A stretch of 64,000 nucleotides of DNA, taken from positions 988,501 to 1,052,500 of the forward strand of contig JBBBDQ010000421.1 in the NCBI GenBank assembly GCA_037127315.1. The letters are read 5' to 3'. The DNA is from Ascarosepion bandense. Lineage: Eukaryota; Mollusca; Cephalopoda; Sepiida; Sepiidae. The position numbers were made by a program, and so were the translations under genes. Shown here piece after piece: positions 1 to 10,289 of this stretch. Every line of letters begins with the position of its first letter. Within the stretch, counting starts at the first letter, position 1. The notes beneath the pieces are model-generated. The model saw nothing but the letters and a program-made list of their open reading frames with translations, was not told where the DNA came from and made no database searches.

Positions 1-938
1 ATATCTTGAAATGCTATAGAGCAAATATATTCAATAAAATTGCCATTCACTTCAGCCATGACCTCCAAACGAATTCAGAATCTCCTGGAACTCTCCTGGA
101 CGACCTCCTTGTTTAAGTTGGTGAATGTTGCAACAGTCTTTATCATCACTTCATTTTTGATGTTACAAGGAGTTTAGTTGGTCTCTCGCTCATTAGCGTG
201 ACATTTCACTTTAATCTGGAACACATAATAATCAACTTACACATCGTACCCAGTATATGAATTACATATCAAATACAGATCAATCATGGATCGAAATTAA
301 ACAGGATGATACAATAAAGAACAAACAGTTAACGTATATCGATCTAACATATTTCACTTTTATCAAAGTTTCGTCGGAGAATGAGAGAAAAGAGAGAAAG
401 AGATATTTGTATTTTCAATTTTGTTTCAGTCAATTTTTATTAATCAGTATACGTGTACCAAAACACGTAATTCTATATGTATTTAAGATTGTAAAAATTT
501 AATTACATCTAAGCGGACATCGGGTAGTAATGTGTCTTCGTAATTGTGTATGTGTGTCTATCTGATAAGAAGAGTTCTAATGTCTTTGTGTGGTCAGCCG
601 TCGCACTGGGATGGCATTTCACTTTAATCTGGAACTAATTTTTATGCACTTACTCTTTAGATATGTCAGTTTCTTTAGGAATGGATTCAAAGAAGCATGA
701 CGATGTGATGCTTTTGTTTAAAATGTTTAATCTATTTTCTTTTCAAAAGAGTATGTTCTTTCTTAATTAGAGTAGCATTAATAAAATCAAAGTTATGTCA
801 AACATCGTTCCTCTGCAATACGAGAGAGTTAGATCGTTTGTCTAAACGCAAATCTCTCTAAAGTTCGTAGATGCTACGAAGCTTTAATAAAAGGGAAACA
901 TGTCAGATTGATGTACGTTTCTTATTCGTTCTTTAACT

Positions 939-940
<2 letters not shown>
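1..940. other. Anonymous AT-rich DNA
   Basis: No gene is recognisable. A 20-base word, ATTTCACTTTAATCTGGAAC, occurs twice in the same orientation at 203-222 and 616-635, suggesting two decayed copies of a dispersed repeat. The open frame at 257-502 has low-complexity composition and no recognisable domain, so I do not call it a gene. Confidence 0.5.

Positions 941-942
<2 letters not shown>

Positions 943-993
<51 letters not shown>
943..993. repeat. (TA)n microsatellite
   Basis: An uninterrupted TA dinucleotide run of about 50 bases in AT-rich DNA. Confidence 0.95.
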
Positions 994-997
<4 letters not shown>

Positions 998-1984
998 AAA
1001 GTGTATATTTATTGTTGTTGTTACTATACATGTTAGCATACATTAAGTGTCCATAATGTTATTTGATTTGTGATGCTACACGTGTTTCGAGTCTAAATTT
1101 CACTCTATTCAAGTGAATAAACTTGTGGCTTTACTTTCGGTGTATAGGACAAAAGCAGATTGTGACATCAATTTTTTTGGTAAAAATGTGCGTGTTATAC
1201 ACAGAAAATAACGGTAATTTAATTAATATGTGAGAGTCGCTTTAACCTTTACTGGGCTCAGATCAAACTCATAAAATAGTTAAATCAGATTAAATAGGCT
1301 ATGAATATTCTAAGTGGTGATGATTCAATGAATTCAACCACGATCCAACTCTTTCTGAATTTAGCCTTTATTGATCTTGGCATGAACAAGTAAAACAGAA
1401 TCTTATTTCCCGGATTAATCAACATATCGCACAAAGCCTAAGTTTTGGTAAAAATTATCTACGGAAAAATAATAGCGCATTCAGACGAAAATTTATCTTT
1501 TATTATCTGGTTTTGAACTCGGACCCTAACTGCAAACAACGTCATTTACAGAATTATTCATTTTAATCGTACTTGAAATTACACATAGAATTCACTTGAA
1601 AGTCGTAATCTCTTTTTTTTTTTTTTTGTAAACATCTTAATTAAAAAAAATATGATGCGGATACAGGCTTTCTTCAGCTCTGATTCCGTCCTCCTCCTCC
1701 TCCTCCTCCTCCTCCTCCTCCTCTACCTTTTGCTGCAATAATAATAATAATAATAGCAATAATAATAATAGTTCAAACTGTAATAAATGTATATTTTTTA
1801 TTTTACATTAAAACCTGGTGGTCGTCGCTTGGAGCAAGAAAGAGCAGAATTCACTAAATCTATTTTTCTTCAGCACTGCTTCTAAATCGCTTCCATTTAT
1901 TTCTTCAAGACTTTACAGGGATCGAACCTTCATTTTAAATTACATGGATTTTTTTGTTTCGATTGTTGATTTTTGTTCTCGTTT
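994..1984. other. Anonymous DNA with TCC and AAT microsatellites
   Basis: No gene is seen. It holds a poly-T run near 1612-1627, a (TCC)n tract at about 1689-1723 and an (AAT)n tract at about 1737-1771. The rest is AT-rich and unrecognised. Confidence 0.5.
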
Positions 1985-2390
1985 TCTTCTTCTTCTTCTT
2001 CTTCTTCTTCTTCTTCTTCGTGTGCCGTGTCCCTTCAGGACATAGGCTATCATGGACTTCCACTTGGCTCTGTCTCTTGACGCGCTCAATATATTTTCTC
2101 TTAGTAACTTTTCTAAATCCCGCTCCGCCATCCATTTGCTCAGACCTATCAAGTAGGTCTCACGCTGCGTTCTCTCGTCTCGCTTTCCTTCTATTCGTCC
2201 TATGGGTATTAAATTCTCCAGGCCCTCCTTCCTCATTACTTGTCCTAGAACCTCATCTGTCTCTTACTGATGTTAAGTATCAGTTTTCTTCGCGTTTGCA
2301 TCCTCTTCAACACCTCATCGTGGCTTTCGTGCCTCGTTCGTGGTATCCTCAGCATACTTCTGTAGAACCACACTTCTCGTATAAATGATT
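1985..2390 (-). pseudogene. RTE-like LINE 3' end, C-terminal tail of reverse transcriptase ORF
   Basis: Read on the minus strand, this encodes the C-terminal tail of a non-LTR retrotransposon polyprotein. Visible pieces in order are a WFYRSMLRIPR-type segment near 2380-2350, a KRMQTRRKLI segment near 2320, MRKEGLENL at about 2236-2210, and a YLIGLSKWMAERDLEKL segment near 2150, ending in SMIAYVLKGHG at about 2030. The same order is seen at 11239-11715 and 31180-31590. Frames are broken by at least one frameshift and a stop, so it is dead. It is 5' truncated, the usual fate of LINE copies. On the minus strand it runs straight into a (GAA)n tract (plus-strand CTT, 1985-2019), which probably grew from the element's 3' tail. 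The RTE-like assignment is from memory of the family's terminal motif and is less certain than the LINE call. Confidence 0.75.
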
Positions 2391-2668
2391 ATTTTGCTCT
2401 TTTTTAAAACGTCTTCCTTTTTGCTTGTTAGAATCAACATTAAAGTTGTCATAGTGGAGCAAGAATATATTCTTATTAACGAGTTCTCTCTTGAGATGAT
2501 ACGCACATGTGTTTGTGCGTATTTGTGTGTATGTGTGTGTCCATTGGAAACATCGCTTGCTCAATACCCCGCTCCCTGCGGAAACAAGAAAAGTTCATGT
2601 TTACACCACAGGATGCTTGTTGCAAATAATCCGTTTAAATGAAAGTTAGAGGGTAAATACAAATCGGT

Positions 2669-2670
<2 letters not shown>
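2391..2670. other. Anonymous DNA
   Basis: AT-rich stretch with a short TG-rich patch near 2508-2540. Nothing recognisable. Confidence 0.4.

Positions 2671-2722
<52 letters not shown>
2671..2722. repeat. (CA)n microsatellite
   Basis: About 52 bases of alternating CA followed by a short TATG-rich transition. Confidence 0.95.
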
Positions 2723-2726
<4 letters not shown>

Positions 2727-2743
2727 GTATATGTGCATAAATT

Positions 2744-2813
2744 TGATTTTCCCCCGGTTTGACAAAGCAGTGTGCAATTTTTAAAACTGCCAAAATAAAT
2801 TCTGGATTTATAA
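2744..2813 (+). repeat. Dispersed 70-bp repeat with two small hairpins, copy 1
   Basis: This stretch matches 23252-23320 in the same orientation over about 70 bases. Shared words include GGTTTGACAAAGCAG and AACTGCC, followed by AAATAAATTC and GGATTTATAAC. In the other copy the sequence folds into two adjacent stem-loops; here the first is partly spoiled by substitutions. The family is not recognised. One copy lies about 0.85 kb downstream of a Penelope-like ORF, so it may be a PLE non-coding piece, which is inference. Confidence 0.6.
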
Positions 2814-2949
2814 CCGTTTAATTATATGTTACATAATTACATATTGCTCTGGATAATATCCACTGAACTTTCTATTTCCATCTATTTAAAATGTTATATT
2901 GATTATATAAAATCTTTTGAATTATCCTCTCCGTTTTTAGGGGTTTGTC

Positions 2950-2951
<2 letters not shown>

Positions 2952-2992
<41 letters not shown>

Positions 2993-3132
2993 CTGCAACA
3001 TAGTAGTTACACAATTATCGGAAATACTGAATACAATAGACCCTTGACAACTGGATGTTAGCAGGAAATTTCAAATTCCAGAAAAAAGACTTGTATCAAC
3101 AATTTCAGTTAAGTAATTGTTCTGTTTTTTAA

Positions 3133-3169
<37 letters not shown>

Positions 3170-3182
3170 CGTATTTGTGTCC

Positions 3183-3235
<53 letters not shown>
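2952..3235. repeat. (TA)n and compound (TA)n(TG)n(TA)n microsatellites
   Basis: (TA)n at about 2952-2992, then unique sequence, then a compound TA-TG-TA tract at about 3132-3231. Open frames here are translated dinucleotides. Confidence 0.9.
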
Positions 3236-4517
3236 AATGTAAAGAAATGACAATAGAAACGTTTATTTTTAATTTTTCAGTACTCAATAAAAAAAGTAAT
3301 GCTAAATATTATTGTAATATAATTAATTGAACATTTTCGCGACACAGAATTTCCCATGTTTTGGTATCATATTTTTACTATGATTTCATGTTCAAGCGAT
3401 CAGTTATGGGGTGACTAACGGAATTTGTTTTTTGTTTTTGTTTTTTGTTTTTTCCAAAAGTGAGGGGCTTTTTAACTTACAAAGTATAAATAGCTTCTGG
3501 TTGGGGATCTCAAATTACATGTTCATTTCTTTATTCTTAACGCATCCGTGCTAAAAGGGTATCAAGTTTAGCGTTATTTCCTCTTTTTTTATTATACGAC
3601 TACTACGATCTATTTTTATTTTCATTCGTACCAAACTTACTTTTTTAGTTTTTTTTGTTTTTTACTCTTTTTAAAACCTCTTTGTGTTTGAATAAAGTCT
3701 TATTTTTATTTATTCATAGTATGACGTTATTTTCGATTCGTTATTTTCGATTTGTTATTTCATCTATTTTTATCATGTAAATTAATGTTTATAAGTCTTT
3801 ATTTTTTCTAAATTTTAATTATCTAGAGTGAAGCTTAAACTGTGTCTACAGAACGCAGTCATATTATTTCTAAAGTTTAGTAAATCTCTATTTTTCATAT
3901 TTCTGATAATATATACATTTTCATGTAAGCACAAAGGGCATGAGTCGTTAAAAACCTACTTGTTCGATTTTTCGTTGTTTTTTTTTAATATTTTCTATTT
4001 TACCGTGGAGGTTTTAGTAGTTTCTTTCAAGGATTAGAAATACCGAACTAAAGAGATCTGGTTTCTGTAATGGTTATTCTACCTTAGCTTAAATTTATTC
4101 CTTGTGCTACCAATATACAATTCTTTAATATATAGATTCTCTATCAATGAGATAGTGAATTGGTAAATTACAGAGTCAGTAAGGCATTTATTATTTAAGG
4201 GACAGTTTTCCAGAATTCTACAATTACACAATCCTTATTTATGCTTTTTTTTTTTTATTTCTTTTATCATATTTTGTTCCTGGTCTGAATGTTTGTTTAG
4301 TACTTTTTATTATGTTTTTTTTTTTTTAGAGCTTTTCCAAATTATATCACAAAAATATCCTAATGTTAAGGTGTTTCATTAAAGATTTTGAGAAGTGTAT
4401 TATTTTGTGGGAAGTGATTTTCGATTAGTTGGAGAAATTTGTATCCTAAATTACTTTAACCATTTAACCCAAAGGTTAAAAGAAAAACATTTAAAAATGT
4501 TTACAAGTAATTTAGGA

Positions 4518-4518
<1 letters not shown>
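3236..4518. other. Anonymous AT-rich DNA
   Basis: About 1.3 kb of T-rich sequence with several homopolymer T runs. The frame at 3828-4037 encodes a Phe/Leu-rich peptide with no recognisable domain. I see no gene or recognisable repeat. Confidence 0.4.
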
Positions 4519-4596
<78 letters not shown>

Positions 4597-4661
4597 TGAA
4601 GAAAATGAGAAAGATAAATAAATAATGAAGAGACCGCGAAAGATAGATAATGAATAGAATG

Positions 4662-4734
<73 letters not shown>

Positions 4735-4862
4735 TCTTTTCCCTTTCAATGTATCTTTCTATCTACCCCATTCTCTGCATTATTTGCCTTTCTTTCAATC
4801 TAATTCTGTTGGTTATCTATCTAAATAATTCGGTTCATTATCTAACAATATCATTCTGTTTG

Positions 4863-4905
<43 letters not shown>

Positions 4906-4941
4906 GTACAGAATATGAGATGGATTGATAATGAACAGAAT

Positions 4942-4996
<55 letters not shown>

Positions 4997-5000
4997 TGAA
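4519..5000. repeat. Compound TA/GA and GATA-TATC tetranucleotide cluster
   Basis: (TA)n then (GA)n at about 4520-4594, a long GATA-type run at about 4660-4735, the opposite strand phase (TATC)n at about 4862-4905, and a (TAGA)n run at about 4942-4996. The two orientations within 350 bases could pair as hairpins. Short spacers between them repeat words such as ATTCTGTT and GAACAGAAT, suggesting the cluster grew by duplication and inversion. Confidence 0.9.
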
Positions 5001-5625
5001 CAGTATGAGACAGATAGATATATGAAACTATGAAACTACAATTTTGAAATCATTCAACCTTTCTAATTATTTGCTAGCAAGTAAAATCCAAAGTATTTGC
5101 AATAAAATTGAAAATTACAATTTCCATTTATACAACAATGTAATGATTGTAAAAATATGTGTAAGTTGATCATAAATGAGTGCATATTTTCATGGCAAGC
5201 AATATTATTATTTGAAATTTAAATCATTTTACCATTTTCATGAAAATGAACATCTGTTTGCTGGAGAAAAATTTAGTTTCTTTTTAGTTCATAACATAAC
5301 TCAGTTTCCAGAAGTACAGATTGGTTTATCATGTAATTTTAGTTATCACCCATCTGTAATTAAAAAGAATTGTTTGGCATAGATTTGTGCAAAGGATCTG
5401 GCATTTGTTTTTCGGGTTTTTTTTTGGGGGGGGGGGGGGGGTTTTGTTTTTTGGTTTTTTACTAACTACATCCTGATGCAAAGTTGGGTTTGGATCTGTT
5501 TTCTCTTAATGTTTTTTCTTTTTCTTTTTTTTTCTTTTTTTTTTTCACAATTTAGTCAGACTAATAGCGGTTGGTTAAAAACTTTTTTTTTAAACATCGT
5601 AATCTGCTTACATTATTTACATTGT
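5001..5625. other. Anonymous DNA with a G-tract
   Basis: AT-rich sequence with no gene. A run of about 18 G residues sits near 5425-5442 between T runs. The frame at 5176-5382 has no recognisable domain. Confidence 0.4.
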
Positions 5626-5629
5626 TAGG

Positions 5630-5800
5630 ATTGTTGTCCTCATTTTATTGTCATGCTTACGACGTTTCAGGTATTGTACGTTTTTTCTTCTTCAGGTGCT
5701 AGAGATTTCGAACCGAATCCCTTATTTCGATCACTAAGTTATATCATTCTTATTCCATGTGCGATGTCACTTCCGCATGCTTGACTCGCCCACCTTAATT
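5630..5800 (-). mobile_element. PLE-like terminal fragment, copy 1
   Basis: On the minus strand this matches 9990-10150 on the plus strand. Shared blocks include a CATCGCACATGGAAT word, a TGATCGAAATAA word, AGCACCTGAAGA, and GAAACGTCGTAA followed by CATG.CAATAAA. The CTGAAGA plus GAAACGTC pairing is the signature I associate with ends of Penelope-like elements, where it derives from a minimal hammerhead ribozyme. Here the segment between the two core boxes no longer forms a stem. Orientation is opposite to the ORF fragment at 5858-6044. Confidence 0.55.
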
Positions 5801-5857
5801 TAAGGCTGTAGGAACATCACAAGGTCGTAACAAGAGGGGAGATAAAAAATATCAGGT

Positions 5858-6044
5858 GTAGCTGACCACATTGGGAAGGAGAAAGGAGATCACCGTCTCC
5901 TATGCGATGAAGTTGAAATAATTGATAGAGAACACCATTGGAAACTAAGTAAACTTAAGGAATCAGCGCATATGCTAGGCTACAAATATCTAATAAGCCG
6001 ACTAAGCATAGAAATGAATACAATATGGGAATCAGTAATACGGA
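5858..6044 (+). pseudogene. C-terminal fragment of a retroelement GIY-YIG-type polyprotein
   Basis: A continuous reading frame of about 62 codons translates from ADHIGKEKGDHRL through EVEIIDREHHWKLSKLKES to SIEMNTIWESVI. The arrangement (DxV.IID.E.HW..RK.KES, then a SI..N.IW motif) resembles the tail downstream of GIY-YIG endonuclease domains in Penelope-like retroelements. There is no start codon and no catalytic GIY or YIG segment, so it is a 5'-truncated relic. The RK expected before the KES motif reads SK. It lies between a PLE terminus in the opposite orientation and the tail of the tandem array that begins at 6063. Recognition is from memory of the motif pattern. Confidence 0.55.
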
Positions 6045-6062
6045 ATTTATTTTATTTATTTT

Positions 6063-7679
6063 ATTTATTATTATTTTTGTAATCATATCACCCCGAGCAA
6101 GGCGGTAAGGCCACTGGTGTGCAGAGGCCTACGTAAGAGTGAATAGATTGGAAAAGAGAAAGCCGGAAACCACGTTCTAAACAGGGAACAAGGGATGAGT
6201 CTCTTAACCTGTTCAATAGACGTGGGTGGAGTGTGAACCGGGCGATAGTTCAGTCTATCTACTCCAATTGAAAAAAATAAACAAAAAAGAAATGAGGAAA
6301 GATTGGAAAAGAGAAAGCCGGAAACCACATCCTAAACAGGGAACAAGGGATGAGCCTCGTCACCTGTTCAATAGACGTGGGTGAAGTGTGAACCGGGCGA
6401 TAGTTTAGTCTATCTACTCCAATTGAAAAAAATAAACAAACAAAAAAGAAAAGTGAAAAGATTGGAAATACAAGAAAGCCGGAAACCACATCCTAAACAG
6501 GGAACAAGGGATGAGCCTTTACACCTGTTCAATACACGTGGGTAGAGTGTGAACCGAGCGATAGTTCAGTCTATCTACTCCAATTGAAAAAAATAAACAA
6601 AAAAGAAATGAGGAAAGATTGGAAAAGAGAAAGCCGGAAACCACATCCTAAACAGGGAACAAGGGATGAGCCTCTTCACCTGTTGAATAGACGTGGGTGA
6701 AGTGTGAACCGGGCGATAGTTTAGTCTATCTACTCCAATTGAAAAAAATAAACAAACAAAAAAGAAAAGTGAAAAGATTGGAAATACAAGAAAGCCGGAA
6801 ACCACATCCTAAACAGGGAACAAGGGATGAGCCTTTACACCTGTTCAATAGACGTGGGTAGAGTGTGAACCGGGCGATAGTTTAGTCTATCTACTCCAAT
6901 TGAAAAAATAAAAAATAAAAAAAGAAACAAAAAAGAAATGAGGAAAGATTGGAAAAGAGAAAGCCGGAAACCACATCCTAAACAGGGAACAAGGGATGAG
7001 CCTCTACACCTGTTCAATAGACGTGGGTGAAGTGTGAACCGGGCGATAGTTTAGTCTATCTACTCCAATTGAAAAAAACAAACAAAAAAGAAAATTGAAA
7101 AGATTGGAAATAAAGAAAGCCGGAAACCACATCCTAAACAGGGAACAAGGGATGAGCCTTTACACCTGTTCAATAGACGTGGGTAGAATGTGAACCGGGC
7201 GATAGTTTAGTCTATCTACTCCAATTGAAAAAATAAAAAATAAAAAAATAAACAAAAAAGAAAAGTGAAAAGATTGGAAAAAAGAAAGCTGGAAACCACA
7301 TCCTAAACAGGGAACAAGGGATGAGCCTTTACACCTGTTCAATAGACGTGGGTTGAGTGTGAACCGGGCGATTGTTTAGTCTATCTACTCCAATTGAAAA
7401 AAAAAAAAAGAAAAGTGAAAAGATTGGAAATAAAGAAAGCCGGAAACCACATCCTAAACAAGGAACAAGGGATGAGCCTTTACACCTGTTCAATAGACGT
7501 GGGTGAAGTGTGAACCGGGCGATAGTTCAGTCTATCTACTCCAATTGAAAAAAATAAACAAAAAAGAAATTGAAAAGATTGGAAAAGAGAAAGCCGAAAA
7601 CCATATCCTAAACAGAGAACAAGGGATGTGCCTCTACACCTGTTCAATAGACGTGGGTGGAGTGTGAACCGGGCGATAA
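6063..7679 (-). repeat. Tandem array of ten ~155-bp units ending in a LINE-like 3' tail
   Basis: Ten head-to-tail units. The word GGGAACAAGGGATGAG starts near 6184, 6339, 6500, 6655, 6816, 6985, 7141, 7310, 7461 and 7615, giving spacings of about 155, 161, 155, 161, 169, 156, 169, 151 and 154. Each unit holds an AAGCCGGAAACC block, the GGGAACAAGGG block, a CTGTTCAATAGACGTGGGT block, a GTGAACCGGGCGATAG block and an A-rich linker. At the left edge (6063-6150) the minus strand runs into a tail with GTTACCGCCTTGC-like sequence ending near an ATGATTA oligo-A start. The same tail closes the copies at 8220-8280, 51985 and 53700 and resembles the LINE 3' ends at 30408 and 23700. The array is therefore probably the internal repeat of a retroelement on the minus strand. 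Open frames inside it are repeat translations. Confidence 0.85.
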
Positions 7680-7994
7680 TTGCAATATAACCACTAGTAG
7701 TAATTTATTTAAAATAAAGTTAAAATAATAATTCCTAGTAAGAAAAACTAAATAAGAAATTACATTTTACGATATCTACACCTTAAACTTTGCTTAGTTA
7801 CCACAATGTATAAAATGGGAAGAAATGGAGTGAAGACGATTGCGTTATTCCTGTCGTCCGAGTGGAGAAGTTCGATCACTTGGAAAATCAACATTCGAAA
7901 TTTTGAGATTTATCTCCGATCAGAAAACATCAACTTCGGTTTTGGTGAAAAATGCGTAACTATTTCAGTTACGTGACAGGTCATAATTTTTTTT
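7680..7994. other. Unique spacer between inverted array copies
   Basis: About 315 bases without array units, lying between the minus-strand array and a plus-strand copy. No gene or recognised repeat. Confidence 0.5.
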
Positions 7995-7997
7995 TTA

Positions 7998-8280
7998 TCC
8001 CTTGTTCCCTGTTTAGGATGTGGTGTCCGGCTTTCTTTATTTCCAATCTTTTCACTGTTTTCTTTTCACTTTTTATTTATTTTCAATTGGAGTAGATTGA
8101 ATAAACTATCTCCCGGTTCACATTCCACCCATGTCTATTGAACAGATGTAGAGGCTCATCCCTTGTTCCCTGTTTAGAATGTGGTTTCCGGCTTTCTTTT
8201 TTCCAATCTTTTCACTCTTATGTAGCCCCCTGCACATCAGTAGCGTTACCGCCTTGCTCGGGGTGATATGATTAAAAACA
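7998..8280 (+). mobile_element. Partial array element in opposite orientation
   Basis: Two units of the same family in plus orientation, with CCCTTGTTCCCTGTTTAG near 7998 and again near 8160, then the tail with TAGCCCCCTGCAC and CCTTGCTCGGGGTGATATG ending in an ATGATTAAAAA run. Together with 6063-7679 it forms an inverted pair. The second half is closer to the tail-proximal unit of the array. Confidence 0.8.
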
Positions 8281-8289
8281 AAATATAAT

Positions 8290-8660
8290 CTTTAAAAAAA
8301 TTAAATAATAATAATAATAATAATAATAATAGTAGTAATAATAATAATAATAATAATAAGAGAGTTGTGCCAGTGATAGTAGGTGCACTTGGAATGATAA
8401 AAAAATGGAACAAAACAACACATTGAAAGAATCCCTGGAAACCCCAGCTTAAGAGATATACAAAAAATTGTCTTATTAAGTACAGCCCACACACTAAGGA
8501 AAACTTTATCTATGTAATGCTGGAGATGATAGGGAAGATAGAAAAACATGAAATGGAGCCATAACAACACGCCACTACCTGCCTTAGGTCTCCCCGCAGA
8601 CTTGGTTGGTAGTGAGACCAAAGCAGAAATCGAAATATGATGAAAAATGACATAATAATA
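8290..8660 (+). pseudogene. LINE ORF C-terminus and 3' UTR fragment (same family as 28765-29406)
   Basis: After an (AAT)n tract at about 8305-8360, the plus strand reads RVVPVIVGALGMIKK and then, in shifted frames, WKPQLKRYTKNCLIKYSPHTKENF, which is a frameshifted form of a LINE C-terminal end (VPVIVGALG, PGNPSL, LGTAHxLRR-type). A nearly identical stretch occurs on the minus strand at 28995-29160. The 3' part, with CCATAACAACACGCCAC and CTGCCTTAGGTCT, is non-coding in both copies and finishes in ATGACATAATAATAAT. That ending suggests the element's natural tail is an AAT repeat. Frameshifts and stops show that it is dead. The clade is not certain. Confidence 0.7.
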
Positions 8661-8830
8661 ATAATAGACAATAATAATAAAATAATTATAAAAAACTTAT
8701 AATAAAAAATAGAAATTCGTAATTATATATATATATGTATGTGTGTGCGCGCGTGTGCGTGTGTGTGCGTGTGTGTCAAACAAAATTTCTATCAAACTTT
8801 AATAATAATAATAATGATAGTAATAATAAA
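8655..8830. repeat. AAT-rich and TG-rich simple sequence
   Basis: ATA/AAT repeats at about 8655-8700, a TA-TG tract at about 8725-8776, then AAT repeats to about 8830. The first part is continuous with the LINE tail. Confidence 0.8.
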
Positions 8831-8893
8831 AATACTCATTCTATAAAAAACGAGGAAAAAAGAAACATAAAAATACCTATAAATATTATAACT

Positions 8894-9341
8894 ACTAGCG
8901 GCGTTGCTCGGGTGTAATGAAAGCTTTAAAACTAATCCATGGTCCTGGAGCTCAGACTCAGCCTAAAGAATATTTGTGTGAAGGTTGGTGAGAATTGGAT
9001 AAAAATTGTGGATTACTATAGGATATATAGGAAATACAGACAGGTAAACAGACAGACACACACAGACACACACACACACACACACACACAAACAAACATC
9101 TTGCCTTTTATATATATATATATATATATTATCGATTTTCTGCACTATTGTAAGAACTGCAACCTTGAAACATCTGAATATCGTCTTTTATGTCTTTGTC
9201 TACGAGTGTATCAAATTTGATTAAAATCGGATCACTCCTTCGATAACCCGATTTTTTCGATTTTCGATATTTATCGGGGGTACCTCGACACAATATCTAG
9301 CTAAGAACACTCGCAGATGCTTATAGTACAACTGTGTTTGC
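8894..9341 (-). mobile_element. Helitron-like non-autonomous repeat, copy 1
   Basis: Member of a family seen also at 14201, 18998, 25543, 43231 and 55361. On the minus strand it carries GAACCGATTTT-like and CGAAAATCGA blocks, an AGTGCAGAAAATCGAT block, an internal TA/TG tract, a CCATGGATTAGTTTTAAAGC block and a GAGCAACGCC hairpin near the 3' end, finishing in CTAGT. The GC-rich hairpin followed by CTAG is the expected Helitron 3' terminus. This copy lost about 10 bases next to the terminal hairpin and is truncated at its 5' side near 9341. It belongs to the short subtype with the CACCAACCTTCACA-like block. Confidence 0.7.
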
Positions 9342-9635
9342 AAACGTCAAATCTACGCCGGTTACTCGACTCACTACAAAAAAACAAAAAACAAAACAAA
9401 ATAACCCCCCCCCCCCAAAAGAAACAAAACAACAACAACAAAAAGCAACAAACGTCTTCCTTTCACTCCACTCTAACTGCTAGCGTACTATGGTCGTTGT
9501 TATTTGGAAGAAACGCGATCGAGCAAAAAAGTAGCGAGGGTAAAACAGAATCCCCCCCCACACACACACACATACACACATTTATATTTGTCATGAAAAA
9601 TATTATATGTATTTTTAATAACGTTTTATATCTAC

Positions 9636-9671
<36 letters not shown>

Positions 9672-9881
9672 ATCTTTCTCTTTCCTGTCCCTCTGGATCT
9701 TAGTACAGTTAAGTATTGGACAATGCGTACCAGAATCACTTCAGTACAAAAGTTAGATCATCTCTGGTTCAGATTTTTCTAGTCAAAATAATTAGCTTCA
9801 AAGATTGCAATATGAGCTCTGGTAAAAAAATGGTTACTGAGACATTAGGTTTATAAGTCTAAAAAATTCATAACTCAAGTG
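9342..9881. other. Anonymous DNA with simple repeats
   Basis: Contains A/C-rich sequence with a C run near 9404-9414, a CA-rich patch near 9556-9580 and a (CT)n tract at about 9637-9675. No gene is seen; the long frame 9317-9703 is low complexity. Confidence 0.4.
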
Positions 9882-9957
9882 CACATGGCCGAGTGGATAT
9901 AAGCGTTGGTTAGTTTCAGTGATTTAACACAAAAAGTTACCAGTTCAATACCTGGCT
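9882..9957 (+). mobile_element. tRNA-like sequence, probably a SINE head or tRNA pseudogene
   Basis: TGGCCGAGTGG at 9886-9896 matches a pol III A box of the Ser/Leu-tRNA type, and AGTTCAATACC at 9942-9952 matches a B box with one change. The spacing of about 45 bases is normal. The arms do not fold into a clean cloverleaf, so it is not called as a functional tRNA. It lies directly upstream of the PLE-like terminus at 9990-10150. Confidence 0.5.
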
Positions 9958-9984
9958 ACAATAGTGAACAAATAACTCAGAGCG

Positions 9985-10155
9985 TTGATTTAAAGGGAGA
10001 TAACTACATGTCGTCCGGAAGTGGCATCGCACATGGAATGAGAATGATAGTGATCGAAATAAAGTGTTTCGTTCGAAATTTCTAGCACCTGAAGAACGTA
10101 CAACGTCCGAAACGTCGTAAACATGGCAATAAAGATGAGGATAACAGTCCGAATA
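9985..10155 (+). mobile_element. PLE-like terminal fragment, copy 2
   Basis: Plus-strand counterpart of 5630-5800. It contains CTGAAGA at 10089-10095 and GAAACGTC at 10109-10116. The insert between them has ACGT-ACA-ACGT, which looks like a shortened form of a GGACGT/ACGTCC stem. It precedes PLE reverse transcriptase sequence at 10440, consistent with a PLE terminal repeat, but it may belong to a separate element. Confidence 0.5.
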
Positions 10156-10289
10156 ATGTAAATACTACCTCATCACAGAAGTGTAGACACATGGCTTAAT
10201 CTGTTGTTTTCTACTAGGTATGTAATTTTTAAATATTTTTTAGGTTTTATTTTGCCTGGTGTGCTTATTATTTATGCAGGCACACATAC

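Noticed and set aside
1954..2388. 144-codon plus-strand frame rich in Phe and Leu
   Set aside because: It is the antisense of a LINE fragment plus a translated CTT microsatellite.
6083..7342. Five similar minus-strand frames (each about 60-80 codons) as a gene family
   Set aside because: They are translations of the units of the tandem array. Similarity follows unit identity, and each is broken by unit-length changes.
9882..9957. Functional tRNA gene
   Set aside because: A and B boxes are present but the arms do not form a standard cloverleaf and the B box has a change; tRNA-derived repeat is more likely.
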